Origin: Candidatus Nanopelagicales bacterium
GTDB taxonomy: Bacteria > Actinomycetota > Actinomycetes > S36-B12 > UBA5976
DNA: 14,366 nt
Assembly (NCBI GenBank): GCA_030831445.1
Contig: JAURLB010000179.1
Location: 1 to 14,366, forward strand
Direction: 5' to 3'
In this document: positions 1-7,055 of the stretch, in pieces
How positions within the stretch are numbered: position 1 is the stretch's first letter
How the letters are laid out: every line of letters begins with the position of its first letter
Position numbers and translations under genes: made by a program
Notes under the pieces: model-generated
Seen by the model: the letters and a program-made list of their open reading frames with translations, nothing else
Told to the model about the DNA's origin: nothing
Database searches by the model: none

Positions 1-2342
1 ATTGACTTCTTTCCTTCTTCTATAGGTTTCCCTCGGTAAATACTGTTTAGAGATACCGATTCAATGAGGTCAGTGTCAAAAGTTTCTGCAAGCCTTAAGA
101 GATCGCCTGCTGTTACTGTTTCTTCAACGATAAGCGAGACATCAATTTCAATAAATGGCATGTTACTTTGACGCTTTACCTGTACGACACGTGCACCCTC
201 AATGAGGGCATCAAAATCTAGTTCAAATGCCACGATGCGCTGTGTTGTAGCGAGAGATTTACTAACAACAGGGTGTAGTTCGCCAACAAAACCTATAACT
301 TTTTCGTTCTTAATTATCGCCGCACTGCGGCCAGGGTGCCATGGCTCCCATTCTTGTTGGAGAAATGCGATGTCCACCCCAAGAATGGTCCCAAGATTCT
401 TCACAAGTGACACAACCGATTTCCAAGTCCACTCAGTCTCACTCCCAGATTCCCCAACTCTCGAGCCCGTAGCTACGGCCGCCAGATAACGCGGTTGGTT
501 TCCAACAGAAGCAAAAAGTTTCTCAATTTCTGCGACACTTGGTTTTCTTTCGATACTAAAAATTGGCGCACTGGAAATTTCACCGAAAAACACAGTTCCA
601 AATTCAAAAATTGGGACATTCAAGTTGCCACGGCCAAAATTTCGTTCAACAGTGCTCAAAAGTCCGGGTAAGAGTGATGTGCGAAGACCGCTCTGCTCGG
701 CGTTCAAGGGATTAGCAATTTCTATAAGGTTTCTTCTCGAATCAGATTGCGAGATACCTAGCCGATCAAAATCTGAATCGCCAATGAACGGATAATTCAA
801 AACTTCAACAAGTCCTTGTTGGGCAAGATAATTCAGAGCTCGACGACGTTGCTCAAGTGGAAGATTTCGACCACCAAATGCCGCTGGAGGTTGATTAATC
901 CCAATCCGTTGATACCCATAAAAACGAGCTACTTCTTCAGCAAAGTCGTTTTCGCTGACTAAGTCAGGACGCCAACTGGGAGTACTGACTTGGAATTTGT
1001 CTTTTTGTGTCGTCACCTTGCAACCAACGCCTTGAAGTGCCGTTTCAATTTCAGCGTCACTGTATTCACTACCAATGATTCGATAGGCAAAATTCTTTTG
1101 AAGCGAGACTTCATGTATCACTTTGGATGTGTTTACTTCAACGGCACCAATTTCCGTTGCGCCGGAAATTTCAGATATCAATTGGCTGGCTCTCGCAGAA
1201 GCGATTGGTGCAAGTTCGGGATCAACCCCGCGTTCAAACCGACGAGATGCTTCCGACCCTAATTTATGCCGACGAGATGTGGTAGCAACTCGGTGCGGGA
1301 AAAAATGTGCTGCTTCCAATGCAATTCGCCTGGTGGAATCGGATATTTCAGTGCTCGCACCTCCCATAGTCCCTGCCAAACCAATAGGGCCAGAATCATC
1401 TGCAATGACAATATCATTCGGATGAAGATCACGTTCAACATTGTCGAGAGTTATGAGTTTGGTATCTTGAAATGCGGAGCGAACATGAATAGACCCAGAC
1501 AATTTATCTACATCAAATGCATGTAAGGGCTGTCCAAGTTCCAACATCACATAATTCGTCACATCGACTGCGAGCGAAATTGGTCGCATTCCACAAAGTT
1601 GAATCCTTCGCTGCATCCAGTACGGCGTTGGAGTATTGGGTTGATATCCCTCTATAGTTCGAATAACAATTCGATCTGCCGCATTTTCATCGTCAATTGA
1701 TACTGAAATACTTTGTTTATTCTGTTGGAGTACCGAAGATATTTGGCTCACTGGATCTATCCAAGCCCATGAAGTGGCCGAGGATATCTCTCGCCCGATT
1801 CCTCGCAATGACATTGCATAGCCACGATCCGGCAACACGGAAATGTCAATAACGTCATCTGCGACTTGTAATAACTCAAGCGCGTCTGCGCCCAATGGTG
1901 CATCAAGCCCAAGTAAGGCGAGTCGAATAATTCCATCGTGATCATCACCTAGGCCTAATTCTCGAGCGCTACAAATCATTCCATCCGAAGTGTGACCGTA
2001 CGTTGCTCTCGCAGAAATCGAGAAGTTTCCAGGAAGTGTTGCTCCAGGAAGTGCTACAACAACCAAATCTCCTTCTATGAAGTTATGTGCTCCACATACA
2101 ATGCCTCGAACTTGAGTGCCATCATCTACTTGACACCACCTAATTGTTTTTCCATTTGATTGTGGTTCATCAATAAAACTCACTATCTTTCCTACAACAA
2201 CTGGGCCAGTGATATCGCGACCAAGATACTCGATGCTTTCAACTTCAAAACCAAGATCTGTTAATAGCTGCCCAACATCCTCCGCCGTAATGTGTTGTGG
2301 GATTTCAACTTCGGATTTCAACCATGAGAGTGGAAATTTCAT
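1..2342 (-). CDS. pheT: Phenylalanyl-tRNA synthetase beta subunit (3' end cut by window edge)
   Basis: Beta chain of the (alpha-beta)2 enzyme that charges tRNA-Phe in the cytoplasm. The ATG (2342-2340) overlaps the pheS stop as ATGA, so the two subunits are probably translationally coupled. I read the frame to base 3 without a stop: 780 codons are visible. The start is [12 protein letters not shown]. Next come the OB-fold tRNA-binding domain (about residues 40-150), the B3/B4 editing region with [19 protein letters not shown] (from about 257) and [12 protein letters not shown] (from about 363), and the B5 region with SWRPDL (about 454) and EEVARFYGY. The catalytic-like module has [17 protein letters not shown] (about 541) and WHPGRSA (about 667). 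The FDX-ACB anticodon-binding domain begins near 727 with [11 protein letters not shown], and the sequence leaves the window at [12 protein letters not shown]. Family proteins continue roughly 40-50 residues further. Last visible gene of the infC operon; the identity is secure. Confidence 0.97.
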   Translation of the reverse strand, partial: MKFPLSWLKSEVEIPQHITAEDVGQLLTDLGFEVESIEYLGRDITGPVVVGKIVSFIDEPQSNGKTIRWCQVDDGTQVRGIVCGAHNFIEGDLVVVALPGATLPGNFSISARATYGHTSDGMICSARELGLGDDHDGIIRLALLGLDAPLGADALELLQVADDVIDISVLPDRGYAMSLRGIGREISSATSWAWIDPVSQISSVLQQNKQSISVSIDDENAADRIVIRTIEGYQPNTPTPYWMQRRIQLCGMRPISLAVDVTNYVMLELGQPLHAFDVDKLSGSIHVRSAFQDTKLITLDNVERDLHPNDIVIADDSGPIGLAGTMGGASTEISDSTRRIALEAAHFFPHRVATTSRRHKLGSEASRRFERGVDPELAPIASARASQLISEISGATEIGAVEVNTSKVIHEVSLQKNFAYRIIGSEYSDAEIETALQGVGCKVTTQKDKFQVSTPSWRPDLVSENDFAEEVARFYGYQRIGINQPPAAFGGRNLPLEQRRRALNYLAQQGLVEVLNYPFIGDSDFDRLGISQSDSRRNLIEIANPLNAEQSGLRTSLLPGLLSTVERNFGRGNLNVPIFEFGTVFFGEISSAPIFSIERKPSVAEIEKLFASVGNQPRYLAAVATGSRVGESGSETEWTWKSVVSLVKNLGTILGVDIAFLQQEWEPWHPGRSAAIIKNEKVIGFVGELHPVVSKSLATTQRIVAFELDFDALIEGARVVQVKRQSNMPFIEIDVSLIVEETVTAGDLLRLAETFDTDLIESVSLNSIYRGKPIEEGKKS

Positions 2343-3385
2343 AGAGGATCCACCCCAAATTGCCTCGAGAAACGTATGTCACCTTCGACGATGTCGCGCA
2401 TATCAGTAATGGTGTGACGAAACATAGCGGTACGTTCTAGTCCAACTCCAAATGCGAAGCCTGAATATTCTTCGGGATCAATTCCACAAGCAAGAAGCAC
2501 TGCGGGATTTACCATTCCGCAACCACCCCACTCAATCCATCGAGCGCCACCTTTGGCATCTTCGAACCATAAATCGAGTTCGGCACTAGGTTCTGTAAAC
2601 GGAAAATACGAAGGACGTAAACGAGTTTTGGCATGTGGACCGAACAGTGCTTGCGCGAAGTGATCCAATGTGCCGCGCAAGTCCGCCATTGTTAAGCCCT
2701 TATCAACAGCTAATGCCTCAACCTGATGAAACACGGGGGTGTGCGTTGCATCGAGTTCGTCGGTACGGAAAACTCTTCCTGGAACTCCAACATAAATCGG
2801 TGGCGTACTTGAGAGCATCACGCGTGCCTGGACTGGAGATGTATGTGTCCGCAATACGAGATGTGAGTTTTCATCGCCGATGTAGAAAGTATCTTGCATG
2901 GAACGAGCGGGGTGATTGTCTGGAATATTTAGGGCATCAAAATTGAGCCACTCAGCCTCAAGTTCAGGCCCTTCCTTTATCTCCCAGCCCATTGCTGTAA
3001 ATACATCCGCAACTCGCTCACTAATCATGCTAATTGGATGTCGAGCGCCAGCGAGTGGAGAAAATAGGGCTTCCGTAATATCGACGCGTTCAGTTTCTAA
3101 TGCTTGATTTAACGCAATTCGATCTAAAACCTTTTCCCGTTCATCAAATGCCTGATTGATAATCTGACGTGCTTTACCAATTCGCGCGCCTACCTCTGCC
3201 TTGTGCTCTGCGGAAAGAGTGCCAATCTGCCTATTGGCCAGAGCAATAGCGGACTTGTCTCCAACATGGCGAAGTTTGACTTCTTTCAATTCTTCGAGAT
3301 TGCTAGCTTTTGCAATTTCATCAAGTGCGCTTTTTGTCGTCGCATCAATAGCTGCTGCTTGAAGCTCGTTTGGTAGTGCGCTCAC
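2339..3385 (-). CDS. pheS: Phenylalanyl-tRNA synthetase alpha subunit
   Basis: Catalytic alpha chain of the class II synthetase that activates phenylalanine and transfers it to tRNA-Phe. The protein has 348 residues, normal for bacterial PheS. It has an N-terminal coiled coil of about 100 residues. The class II core follows: [13 protein letters not shown] (113-125), the segment [11 protein letters not shown] (143-153), [10 protein letters not shown] (181-190), the motif 2 region with [32 protein letters not shown] (283-294) and motif 3 [14 protein letters not shown] (309-322). The start is GTG (3385-3383), fixed by a very strong ribosome binding site (GGAGGAG, 4 nt upstream). A 20-nt gap separates it from the methyltransferase gene, and its stop overlaps pheT by 4 nt. 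Nothing looks degraded. Confidence 0.98.
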   Translation of the reverse strand: MSALPNELQAAAIDATTKSALDEIAKASNLEELKEVKLRHVGDKSAIALANRQIGTLSAEHKAEVGARIGKARQIINQAFDEREKVLDRIALNQALETERVDITEALFSPLAGARHPISMISERVADVFTAMGWEIKEGPELEAEWLNFDALNIPDNHPARSMQDTFYIGDENSHLVLRTHTSPVQARVMLSSTPPIYVGVPGRVFRTDELDATHTPVFHQVEALAVDKGLTMADLRGTLDHFAQALFGPHAKTRLRPSYFPFTEPSAELDLWFEDAKGGARWIEWGGCGMVNPAVLLACGIDPEEYSGFAFGVGLERTAMFRHTITDMRDIVEGDIRFSRQFGVDPL

Positions 3386-3405
3386 AATCTCCTCCTCTGC
3401 GAATT

Positions 3406-4161
3406 CTAAGCGCTATCGCTCATGATATAGCTGTGATACGCACAAATACCTGCAACAACTGCAGCATTCAAACTTTCTGCAACATCACTCATTTCAACCC
3501 GAATCTGAACCTGCGATTTGGCGAGCATGGGTTCAGAAATTCCATGGCTCTCATTTCCAATCACCCACGCATGTGGTTGCGATAGCGTATTTGAGAGGCT
3601 CAATTCCTGAAGAGATGTCGAGCCATCCATGACTGTTGCAAGCATTGGGATACTCGGAAGGTCGCTCAATGATTCAACTTCAATGATTGGAACTCTAAAT
3701 GCGTAACCAGCACAACTTCGAAGCACTTTGCCAGACCATGGATCTGCAGAATTCGGTAAAAGGTAAACGGCATCAAATCCAAATGCGTGAGCACTTCGAA
3801 TAATCGTTCCAACATTTCCCGGATCAGAAAGCGCATCAAGTATGAAAGCACGTTCCAGTTTTTGAGGGGCTACGTTCGGAATCTTGCACACCGCATAGAT
3901 TCCAGGTGGGGTTTTCGTGTCAGAAATTTTTGCTGACGCGCGAGAATTGATGATATGAGCTGTGGTTTTTGCAAATACCGATGTGTCGTATTCGTCTGTA
4001 GCGAGAATGTAGATGCACACACCGGCCTCAAGGGCCGCAAGGACGTTACTTAATCCCTCAACCAAACAGCGTTGTTGACGCTTACGTTCAGACTTCTGCA
4101 GCAAAGCAAAAGCGTCCCGTACAGGCTCAGAATCTGGACCAAGTGCAGGACGCATTTGCAT
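3406..4161 (-). CDS. SpoU/TrmH-family RNA 2'-O-methyltransferase
   Basis: SAM-dependent 2'-O-ribose methyltransferase of the SPOUT superfamily, probably acting on 23S rRNA like other SpoU proteins linked to rplT and pheS in Actinobacteria (TsnR/RlmB type). The exact target nucleotide cannot be read from sequence. The protein has 251 residues. The substrate-binding N-terminal part includes [11 protein letters not shown] (27-36). The knotted catalytic domain shows motif 1 [16 protein letters not shown] (113-128), motif 2 [10 protein letters not shown] (200-209) and motif 3 [11 protein letters not shown] (229-239); N116, R122 and E204 are the conserved residues. The start is ATG at 4161, with a second in-frame ATG two codons later that is equally possible. 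It lies 8 nt after the rplT stop and has only a weak ribosome binding site, so coupling to rplT translation is likely. Confidence 0.9.
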   Translation of the reverse strand: MQMRPALGPDSEPVRDAFALLQKSERKRQQRCLVEGLSNVLAALEAGVCIYILATDEYDTSVFAKTTAHIINSRASAKISDTKTPPGIYAVCKIPNVAPQKLERAFILDALSDPGNVGTIIRSAHAFGFDAVYLLPNSADPWSGKVLRSCAGYAFRVPIIEVESLSDLPSIPMLATVMDGSTSLQELSLSNTLSQPHAWVIGNESHGISEPMLAKSQVQIRVEMSDVAESLNAAVVAGICAYHSYIMSDSA

Positions 4162-4169
4162 TGACTTAC

Positions 4170-4529
4170 TTACGCAGCAACATTGGACTTAGAAATCTTC
4201 ACCAATTCCGCGAAAGCCTTTTCATCGTTGACGGCAAGCTCTGCAAGCATTCTGCGATCAACTTCGATTCCAGCCACCTTCAAACCTTGGATGAAACGGT
4301 TGTATGTCATGCCGTGGTTACGGGCTGCAGCATTGATGCGGGTAATCCACAACTGCCGAAAATCACCTTTGCGGCTTCGACGGTCCGCATATGCGTACAC
4401 CAACGAATGCGTAACTTGTTCCTTCGCTTTGCGATACAAGCGGGAACGTTGACCACGATATCCACTTGCCTGCTCAAGTACTGAGCGGCGCTTCTTTTGA
4501 GCGTTAACGGCTCTCTTCACACGTGCCAT
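4170..4529 (-). CDS. rplT: 50S ribosomal protein L20
   Basis: L20 binds 23S rRNA early in assembly of the large subunit. The protein has 119 residues, the usual length. It is highly basic, with the long N-terminal helical extension ([20 protein letters not shown]) and the globular C-terminal half containing [20 protein letters not shown] and [11 protein letters not shown]. The start is ATG (4529-4527) with AGGAG 6 nt upstream in the 9-nt gap after rpmI. In Bacillus and enterobacteria L20 represses its own infC-rpmI-rplT operon. Whether it acts on the leader at 5312-5414 here is open. Confidence 0.98.
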   Translation of the reverse strand: MARVKRAVNAQKKRRSVLEQASGYRGQRSRLYRKAKEQVTHSLVYAYADRRSRKGDFRQLWITRINAAARNHGMTYNRFIQGLKVAGIEVDRRMLAELAVNDEKAFAELVKISKSNVAA

Positions 4530-4538
4530 GTCGAACTC

Positions 4539-4736
4539 CTAACGGTTTCCAAGTAGTCGTTGTGCTTTTTGAGCGTCGCCTTTTGGCAATTCAGCCACGC
4601 CAGTTAAACGACGCGTACGCCGTGAAGACTTCCCCTCAAGCAGGTGTCGCTTGTTTGTTCGCTCGTGAACAATTTTTCCAGAGCCTGTTACTTTGAAGCG
4701 TTTCTTCGCTCCAGAGTGAGTTTTCATTTTAGGCAT
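4539..4736 (-). CDS. rpmI: 50S ribosomal protein L35
   Basis: Small basic protein of the large ribosomal subunit with 65 residues, the standard length. It begins [15 protein letters not shown] and has the conserved TGSGKI and [12 protein letters not shown] segments. An in-frame ATG-free extension upstream (to 4757) is open but would reach back into infC and is not part of the family. The ATG at 4736 follows the infC stop by 1 nt. Its ribosome binding site, GGAGG, lies inside the last codons of infC (the Gln-Glu-Gly end), which suggests coupled translation of IF3 and L35. Confidence 0.97.
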   Translation of the reverse strand: MPKMKTHSGAKKRFKVTGSGKIVHERTNKRHLLEGKSSRRTRRLTGVAELPKGDAQKAQRLLGNR

Positions 4737-4737
4737 A

Positions 4738-5292
4738 TTAACCCTCCTGCTCGTCACTCGAAGTTGTTTTCTTCGAACTCTTCTTCTTTAGCGGCGCTAC
4801 CACCATCACCATATCGCGACCATCAAGCAATGGGCTTGACTCCACGAAACCAATTTCAGCGAGATCTTCAATCAAGCGCTCTAGTAATTTACGCCCCATC
4901 TCAGGTCGGCTTTGTTCGCGACCGCGGAACATGATGCGTACTTTCACTTTGTCGCCAGCATTGAGAAATCTCGCAATGTGACCTTTTTTGGTTTCATAGT
5001 CGTGATCATCAATTTTCGGACGGAATTTCATTTCCTTCACTTGCGCATTCACTTGGTTCTTTTTGGCTTCTCGAGCCTTTTGCGCGGCTTCGTATTTGAA
5101 CTTTCCGTAGTCCATCAGTTTGCACACTGGTGGCTGTGAGTCAGGCGCAACTTCAACGAGATCTAAATCAAGTTGCTCTGCTAGTTCCAAAGCTTTCTCA
5201 ACACTGATGATGCCAATCTGTTCACCTTCTGCGCCGATGAGCCTTACTTGTGGAACGCGGATCCGATCATTGATTCGCAGTTCGACTGTGAT
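4738..5292 (-). CDS. infC: Translation initiation factor IF-3, probable AUC start
   Basis: IF3 binds the 30S subunit, prevents premature joining of 50S and rejects non-standard start codons and wrong initiator tRNAs. With the start proposed here it has 184 residues: the N-terminal domain from [15 protein letters not shown], a linker rich in Lys/Arg/Ala ([14 protein letters not shown]), and the C-terminal domain with [29 protein letters not shown] and [11 protein letters not shown], followed by a charged tail. No ATG, GTG or TTG lies between the ribosome binding site AAGGAGG (5303-5297) and the conserved domain. The codon at proper distance is ATC (5292-5290), giving (M)[10 protein letters not shown] start at ATG 5325 or GTG 5358 would translate through the terminator hairpin and has no ribosome binding site of its own. 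First gene of the operon. Confidence 0.93.
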   Translation of the reverse strand: MTVELRINDRIRVPQVRLIGAEGEQIGIISVEKALELAEQLDLDLVEVAPDSQPPVCKLMDYGKFKYEAAQKAREAKKNQVNAQVKEMKFRPKIDDHDYETKKGHIARFLNAGDKVKVRIMFRGREQSRPEMGRKLLERLIEDLAEIGFVESSPLLDGRDMVMVVAPLKKKSSKKTTSSDEQEG

Positions 5293-5294
5293 AA

Positions 5295-5303
5295 CTCCTC
5301 CTT
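5295..5303 (-). promoter_or_regulatory. infC ribosome binding site that decides the AUC start
   Basis: The minus strand reads AAGGAGGAG, a seven-base match to the 16S rRNA 3' end (AAGGAGG, 5303-5297), then AGTT, then ATC. The spacing of about 4-5 nt suits a long Shine-Dalgarno match. It follows the terminator T-tract by only 8 nt, so an RNA that ends at the terminator carries no infC ribosome binding site. Confidence 0.75.
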
Positions 5304-5311
5304 CTTTCAAC

Positions 5312-5338
5312 AAAAAAACCCGCATGCAAGCATGCGGG
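5312..5338 (-). terminator. Intrinsic terminator in the infC leader (candidate attenuator)
   Basis: On the minus strand CCCGCATGC (5338-5330) is followed by TT and GCATGCGGG (5327-5319), a perfect inverted repeat (8 bp stem with a CTTG loop, or 9 bp with TT), and then seven T residues (5318-5312). This is a textbook Rho-independent terminator. It lies between the proposed infC promoter and the infC ribosome binding site, in the direction of infC transcription. It is therefore better explained as a leader attenuator than as the end of another gene: the only adjacent gene (DUF1844) runs the other way. Confidence 0.85.
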
Positions 5339-5414
5339 AATCGCTTCGACCCGTGCACCTGAGGCGCTGGGGTGGGAGTTTCCTCCGCTTGCTTGATGGC
5401 TGAGCCATTCGTAT
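5319..5414 (-). promoter_or_regulatory. Structured 5' leader of the infC operon with possible antiterminator
   Basis: Going 5' to 3' on the minus strand, this stretch holds a short hairpin ATGGC-TCA-GCCAT (5408-5396), a GGAG-GAAA-CTCC hairpin with a GNRA-type tetraloop (5386-5375), a GCGCC-TCA-GGTGC hairpin with one G-T pair, and the terminator. Two alternatives compete with the terminator stem. CAAGCAAGCGG (5395-5385) can pair with CCGCATGCTTG (5337-5327) in 10 of 11 positions. CGGGTCG (5353-5347) can pair with CGA and CCCG (5343-5341 and 5338-5335). The trigger, if any, is unknown; L20, IF3 or ribosome status are plausible by analogy. I do not recognise a named riboswitch. Confidence 0.55.
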
Positions 5415-5423
5415 GGGTACAGT
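5393..5423 (+). promoter_or_regulatory. Probable promoter of the DUF1844 gene
   Basis: TACAGT (5418-5423) lies 8 nt before the ATG at 5432, so transcription would start at or within a base or two of the start codon, giving a leaderless mRNA, a common arrangement in Actinobacteria. A weak -35 candidate, TTGATG (5393-5398), is 19 bp upstream. No ribosome binding site precedes the ATG, which agrees with leaderless translation. The element overlaps the infC -10 on the other strand. Confidence 0.45.
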
Positions 5424-5450
5424 GTAGCCCTATGGCCGACGATACTTCAA
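5421..5450 (-). promoter_or_regulatory. Probable promoter of the infC operon
   Basis: On the minus strand TTGAAG (5450-5445) and TACACT (5426-5421) are 18 bp apart, a good match to a housekeeping -35/-10 pair. Transcription would begin about 5414-5418, giving a leader of roughly 122-127 nt before the AUC codon. The -35 box lies inside the first codons of the divergent DUF1844 gene, and the -10 overlaps the plus-strand -10. Inferred from motif matching only. Confidence 0.55.
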
Positions 5451-5776
5451 AACTCCCATCTATCGATGCTGCTCGAGACCTGGCTCAACTCACCTCGGTA
5501 GAGGTTGTTGTACTTCATGCCAGTGACTTAATGACAGCGGCCGCTATCAAACTAGGTCTATTTGAGGATACGCAACGAGATCTTGCTGAAGCACGAATCC
5601 TGATTGAGTCGCTTGCAGGGCTTTTAGATGGAGCCTTAGCGAACCTTGGCCACCATCATGCCGCGCCCCTGAGAGATGGCCTCAAAACGCTACAACTTGC
5701 ATTTCGAGAGTATTCAACGATTCAAGATGAGCCTGGCGCGGGTCCGGGCGAAAAGTACACAGGCTATGTTGCTTGA
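5432..5776 (+). CDS. DUF1844 family protein, function unknown
   Basis: A 114-residue cytoplasmic protein of the DUF1844 family, a small, mostly helical family common in Actinobacteria. Recognisable parts are [20 protein letters not shown], the [16 protein letters not shown] helix, the [16 protein letters not shown] segment and the near-terminal [11 protein letters not shown], which matches the usual actinobacterial ending. No enzyme motif, signal peptide or membrane segment is visible. The ATG at 5432 (MADDTSKLP) is chosen over an in-frame start at 5372 because the conserved region begins there and a -10 box lies 8 nt upstream. Only plus-strand gene in the window: divergent from infC and overlapping the SseB-family gene tail-to-tail by 13 nt. 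The neighbourhood suggests, but does not prove, a link to translation. Confidence 0.88.
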   Translation: MADDTSKLPSIDAARDLAQLTSVEVVVLHASDLMTAAAIKLGLFEDTQRDLAEARILIESLAGLLDGALANLGHHHAAPLRDGLKTLQLAFREYSTIQDEPGAGPGEKYTGYVA

Positions 5777-6168
5777 TTTTGAGCCATTGACGCAACCTCT
5801 GTGATGCTCAAAGAAAAACGATGACTACTTGCAATATCGACAATCATCCCATCTAAATTCTTCTCAAGGGTTTCTAGCGCAAGTTCGCTTCCACGTTTTG
5901 GTAATGGGCGAGCGCTCTCATTGAATTGATTCAAATCATCAAGTGAGGTGAATGCCAATAATGCAGTTCTACCGTCATTAGACTGAAATGTAACCTGCAC
6001 CATTTCCGGATGTACTCCAGTGCCTTGTTGAACAAGGGGAACAAGCAATCTGGAATTTGCAATCGATGAAACTAATGCTGCGCGCGTTAGGTCATTCCTA
6101 TGCAGATTCCACATCTCAAGCGATGCAACAATTTCTTCAGGCGCATGCCCATGATCTTCATGTATCAC
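5764..6168 (-). CDS. SseB-family protein (SseB N-terminal domain)
   Basis: A 134-residue cytoplasmic protein resembling the SseB N-terminal domain proteins found beside infC and DUF1844 genes in Actinobacteria. Visible hallmarks are SRLLVPLVQQG (39-49), DGRTALLAFTSLDDL (65-79), ARPLPKRGSELAL (86-98), and LDGMIVDIASSHRFSLS (105-121). Biochemical function is unknown; the Salmonella type III secretion role that gave SseB its name should not be carried over. The start is GTG at 6168, after AGGCGG about 3 nt upstream; no in-frame ATG fits. It begins 6 nt after the DCC gene stop and appears to be the last gene of the priA-rib operon. No terminator follows; its last 13 bases overlap the DUF1844 gene on the other strand. 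Confidence 0.78.
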   Translation of the reverse strand: MIHEDHGHAPEEIVASLEMWNLHRNDLTRAALVSSIANSRLLVPLVQQGTGVHPEMVQVTFQSNDGRTALLAFTSLDDLNQFNESARPLPKRGSELALETLEKNLDGMIVDIASSHRFSLSITEVASMAQNQAT

Positions 6169-6174
6169 TGCCGC

Positions 6175-6597
6175 CTACTTTGGAAGATGTGGCACACCGC
6201 ACGATGGTGTCGAGCCTGGCAGCCGACCTCTATTTTTTGCGATGACTTGATAGATAGCCCAAGCAATCCAAGATATTGGAGGAATAAAGGTTAACAATCC
6301 AATTGGCAACTGCCAGCCACCATTTCGAATGAGCAGTGCACCAAAATTTTTTGCGCCAGGATATACACGGATTTTATTGTCGACTTCTTCTACCCACCAT
6401 GCGGCTCGCTCAATATCACTTTGGGTTAAACCAAATCGAGTGACATCAACTGTGTTGTTTCGAACATTTTGCCAGTCACCGGGAAAATACTTTTCAAATT
6501 GCGCGATACTTTTCTGACAAAAACCGCAATCAGCTTCGGTCAGAACGATTGGGGTGCTGAAACCTTGTGGCGCGTTTCCTTTACCTGGGAGTTTCAT
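6175..6597 (-). CDS. DCC-family (DUF393) putative thiol-disulfide oxidoreductase
   Basis: A 140-residue protein of the DUF393/DCC family, predicted thioredoxin-like. The family motif appears as EADCGFC (21-27), with the Cys24-x-x-Cys27 pair that would be redox active. The usual preceding YDGD is replaced by LTEA. The family C-terminus is also present: a hydrophobic stretch around residues 96-118 (PIGLLTFIPPISWIAWAIYQV), then AKNRGRLPGS and a third cysteine in PSCGVP. The stretch could lie against or across the membrane, but family members usually lack a clear signal peptide. Substrate unknown. The ATG (6597) is 2 nt after the ribH stop, so it is co-transcribed with the riboflavin genes. Family membership is fairly sure; the reaction is inference. 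Confidence 0.8.
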   Translation of the reverse strand: MKLPGKGNAPQGFSTPIVLTEADCGFCQKSIAQFEKYFPGDWQNVRNNTVDVTRFGLTQSDIERAAWWVEEVDNKIRVYPGAKNFGALLIRNGGWQLPIGLLTFIPPISWIAWAIYQVIAKNRGRLPGSTPSCGVPHLPK

Positions 6598-6599
6598 AT

Positions 6600-7055
6600 C
6601 TATCCCTTAACTTCAAGTAATTTCTGGAGACTCAAGAGTACCGCTTCGGCGCTCTCTGCGCCTTTGTTGTTATCTTTGTGACAACGGACTAATGCTTGCT
6701 CTTCATTTTCTACCATCAACACTCCGAAACCAACAGGTTTACGTTCGTCTAGTACGACCCTGGTCAATCCATCAGTAACAGACTGGCAGATGTAATCAAA
6801 ATGTGCTGTATCTCCACGTATCACTACTCCAAGCGCGATAGCGGCATCAAAGCTTTTGAGAGATTGCGCAACAACGAGGGGCAGCTCAAAGGCTCCCGAA
6901 ACTCGGAAGACGTGAGTTTCCATAGACGCTTCACCAAGAACATCTTGCGCGCCTTCGATGAGTTGATCGACAATGTGCTCGTTCCATAATGTTGCCACAA
7001 TTGCAATGCGCATGTGCGGTAACGTCACTTCGATTCGAGGCGCTTGGCTACTCAT
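6600..7055 (-). CDS. ribH: 6,7-dimethyl-8-ribityllumazine synthase
   Basis: Joins 5-amino-6-ribitylaminouracil with 3,4-dihydroxy-2-butanone 4-phosphate to make the lumazine precursor of riboflavin. The protein has 151 residues, close to the norm for this capsid- or pentamer-forming enzyme. Visible are [13 protein letters not shown] (16-28; W24 is the aromatic residue that stacks on the pyrimidine), GAFELPLVV (54-62), [15 protein letters not shown] (76-90) with the catalytic His85, [11 protein letters not shown] (107-117), and [11 protein letters not shown] (130-140), with Arg124 as the likely phosphate contact. The ATG overlaps the ribBA stop as ATGA, so translation is probably coupled. Its substrates come directly from RibBA and RibD in the same operon. 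Confidence 0.97.
   Translation of the reverse strand: MSSQAPRIEVTLPHMRIAIVATLWNEHIVDQLIEGAQDVLGEASMETHVFRVSGAFELPLVVAQSLKSFDAAIALGVVIRGDTAHFDYICQSVTDGLTRVVLDERKPVGFGVLMVENEEQALVRCHKDNNKGAESAEAVLLSLQKLLEVKG

Noticed and set aside
3403..3440. Possible internal promoter before pheS (TAGAAT on the minus strand at 3408-3403)
   Set aside because: The -10 match is good, but there is no convincing -35 at 16-19 bp, and such hexamers are frequent by chance in this base composition; the operon promoter upstream of infC explains expression.
5293..5358. N-terminal extension of infC to GTG 5358 or ATG 5325
   Set aside because: The added residues would be encoded by the leader hairpins and terminator, and neither start has a ribosome binding site; the strong AAGGAGG lies downstream of both.
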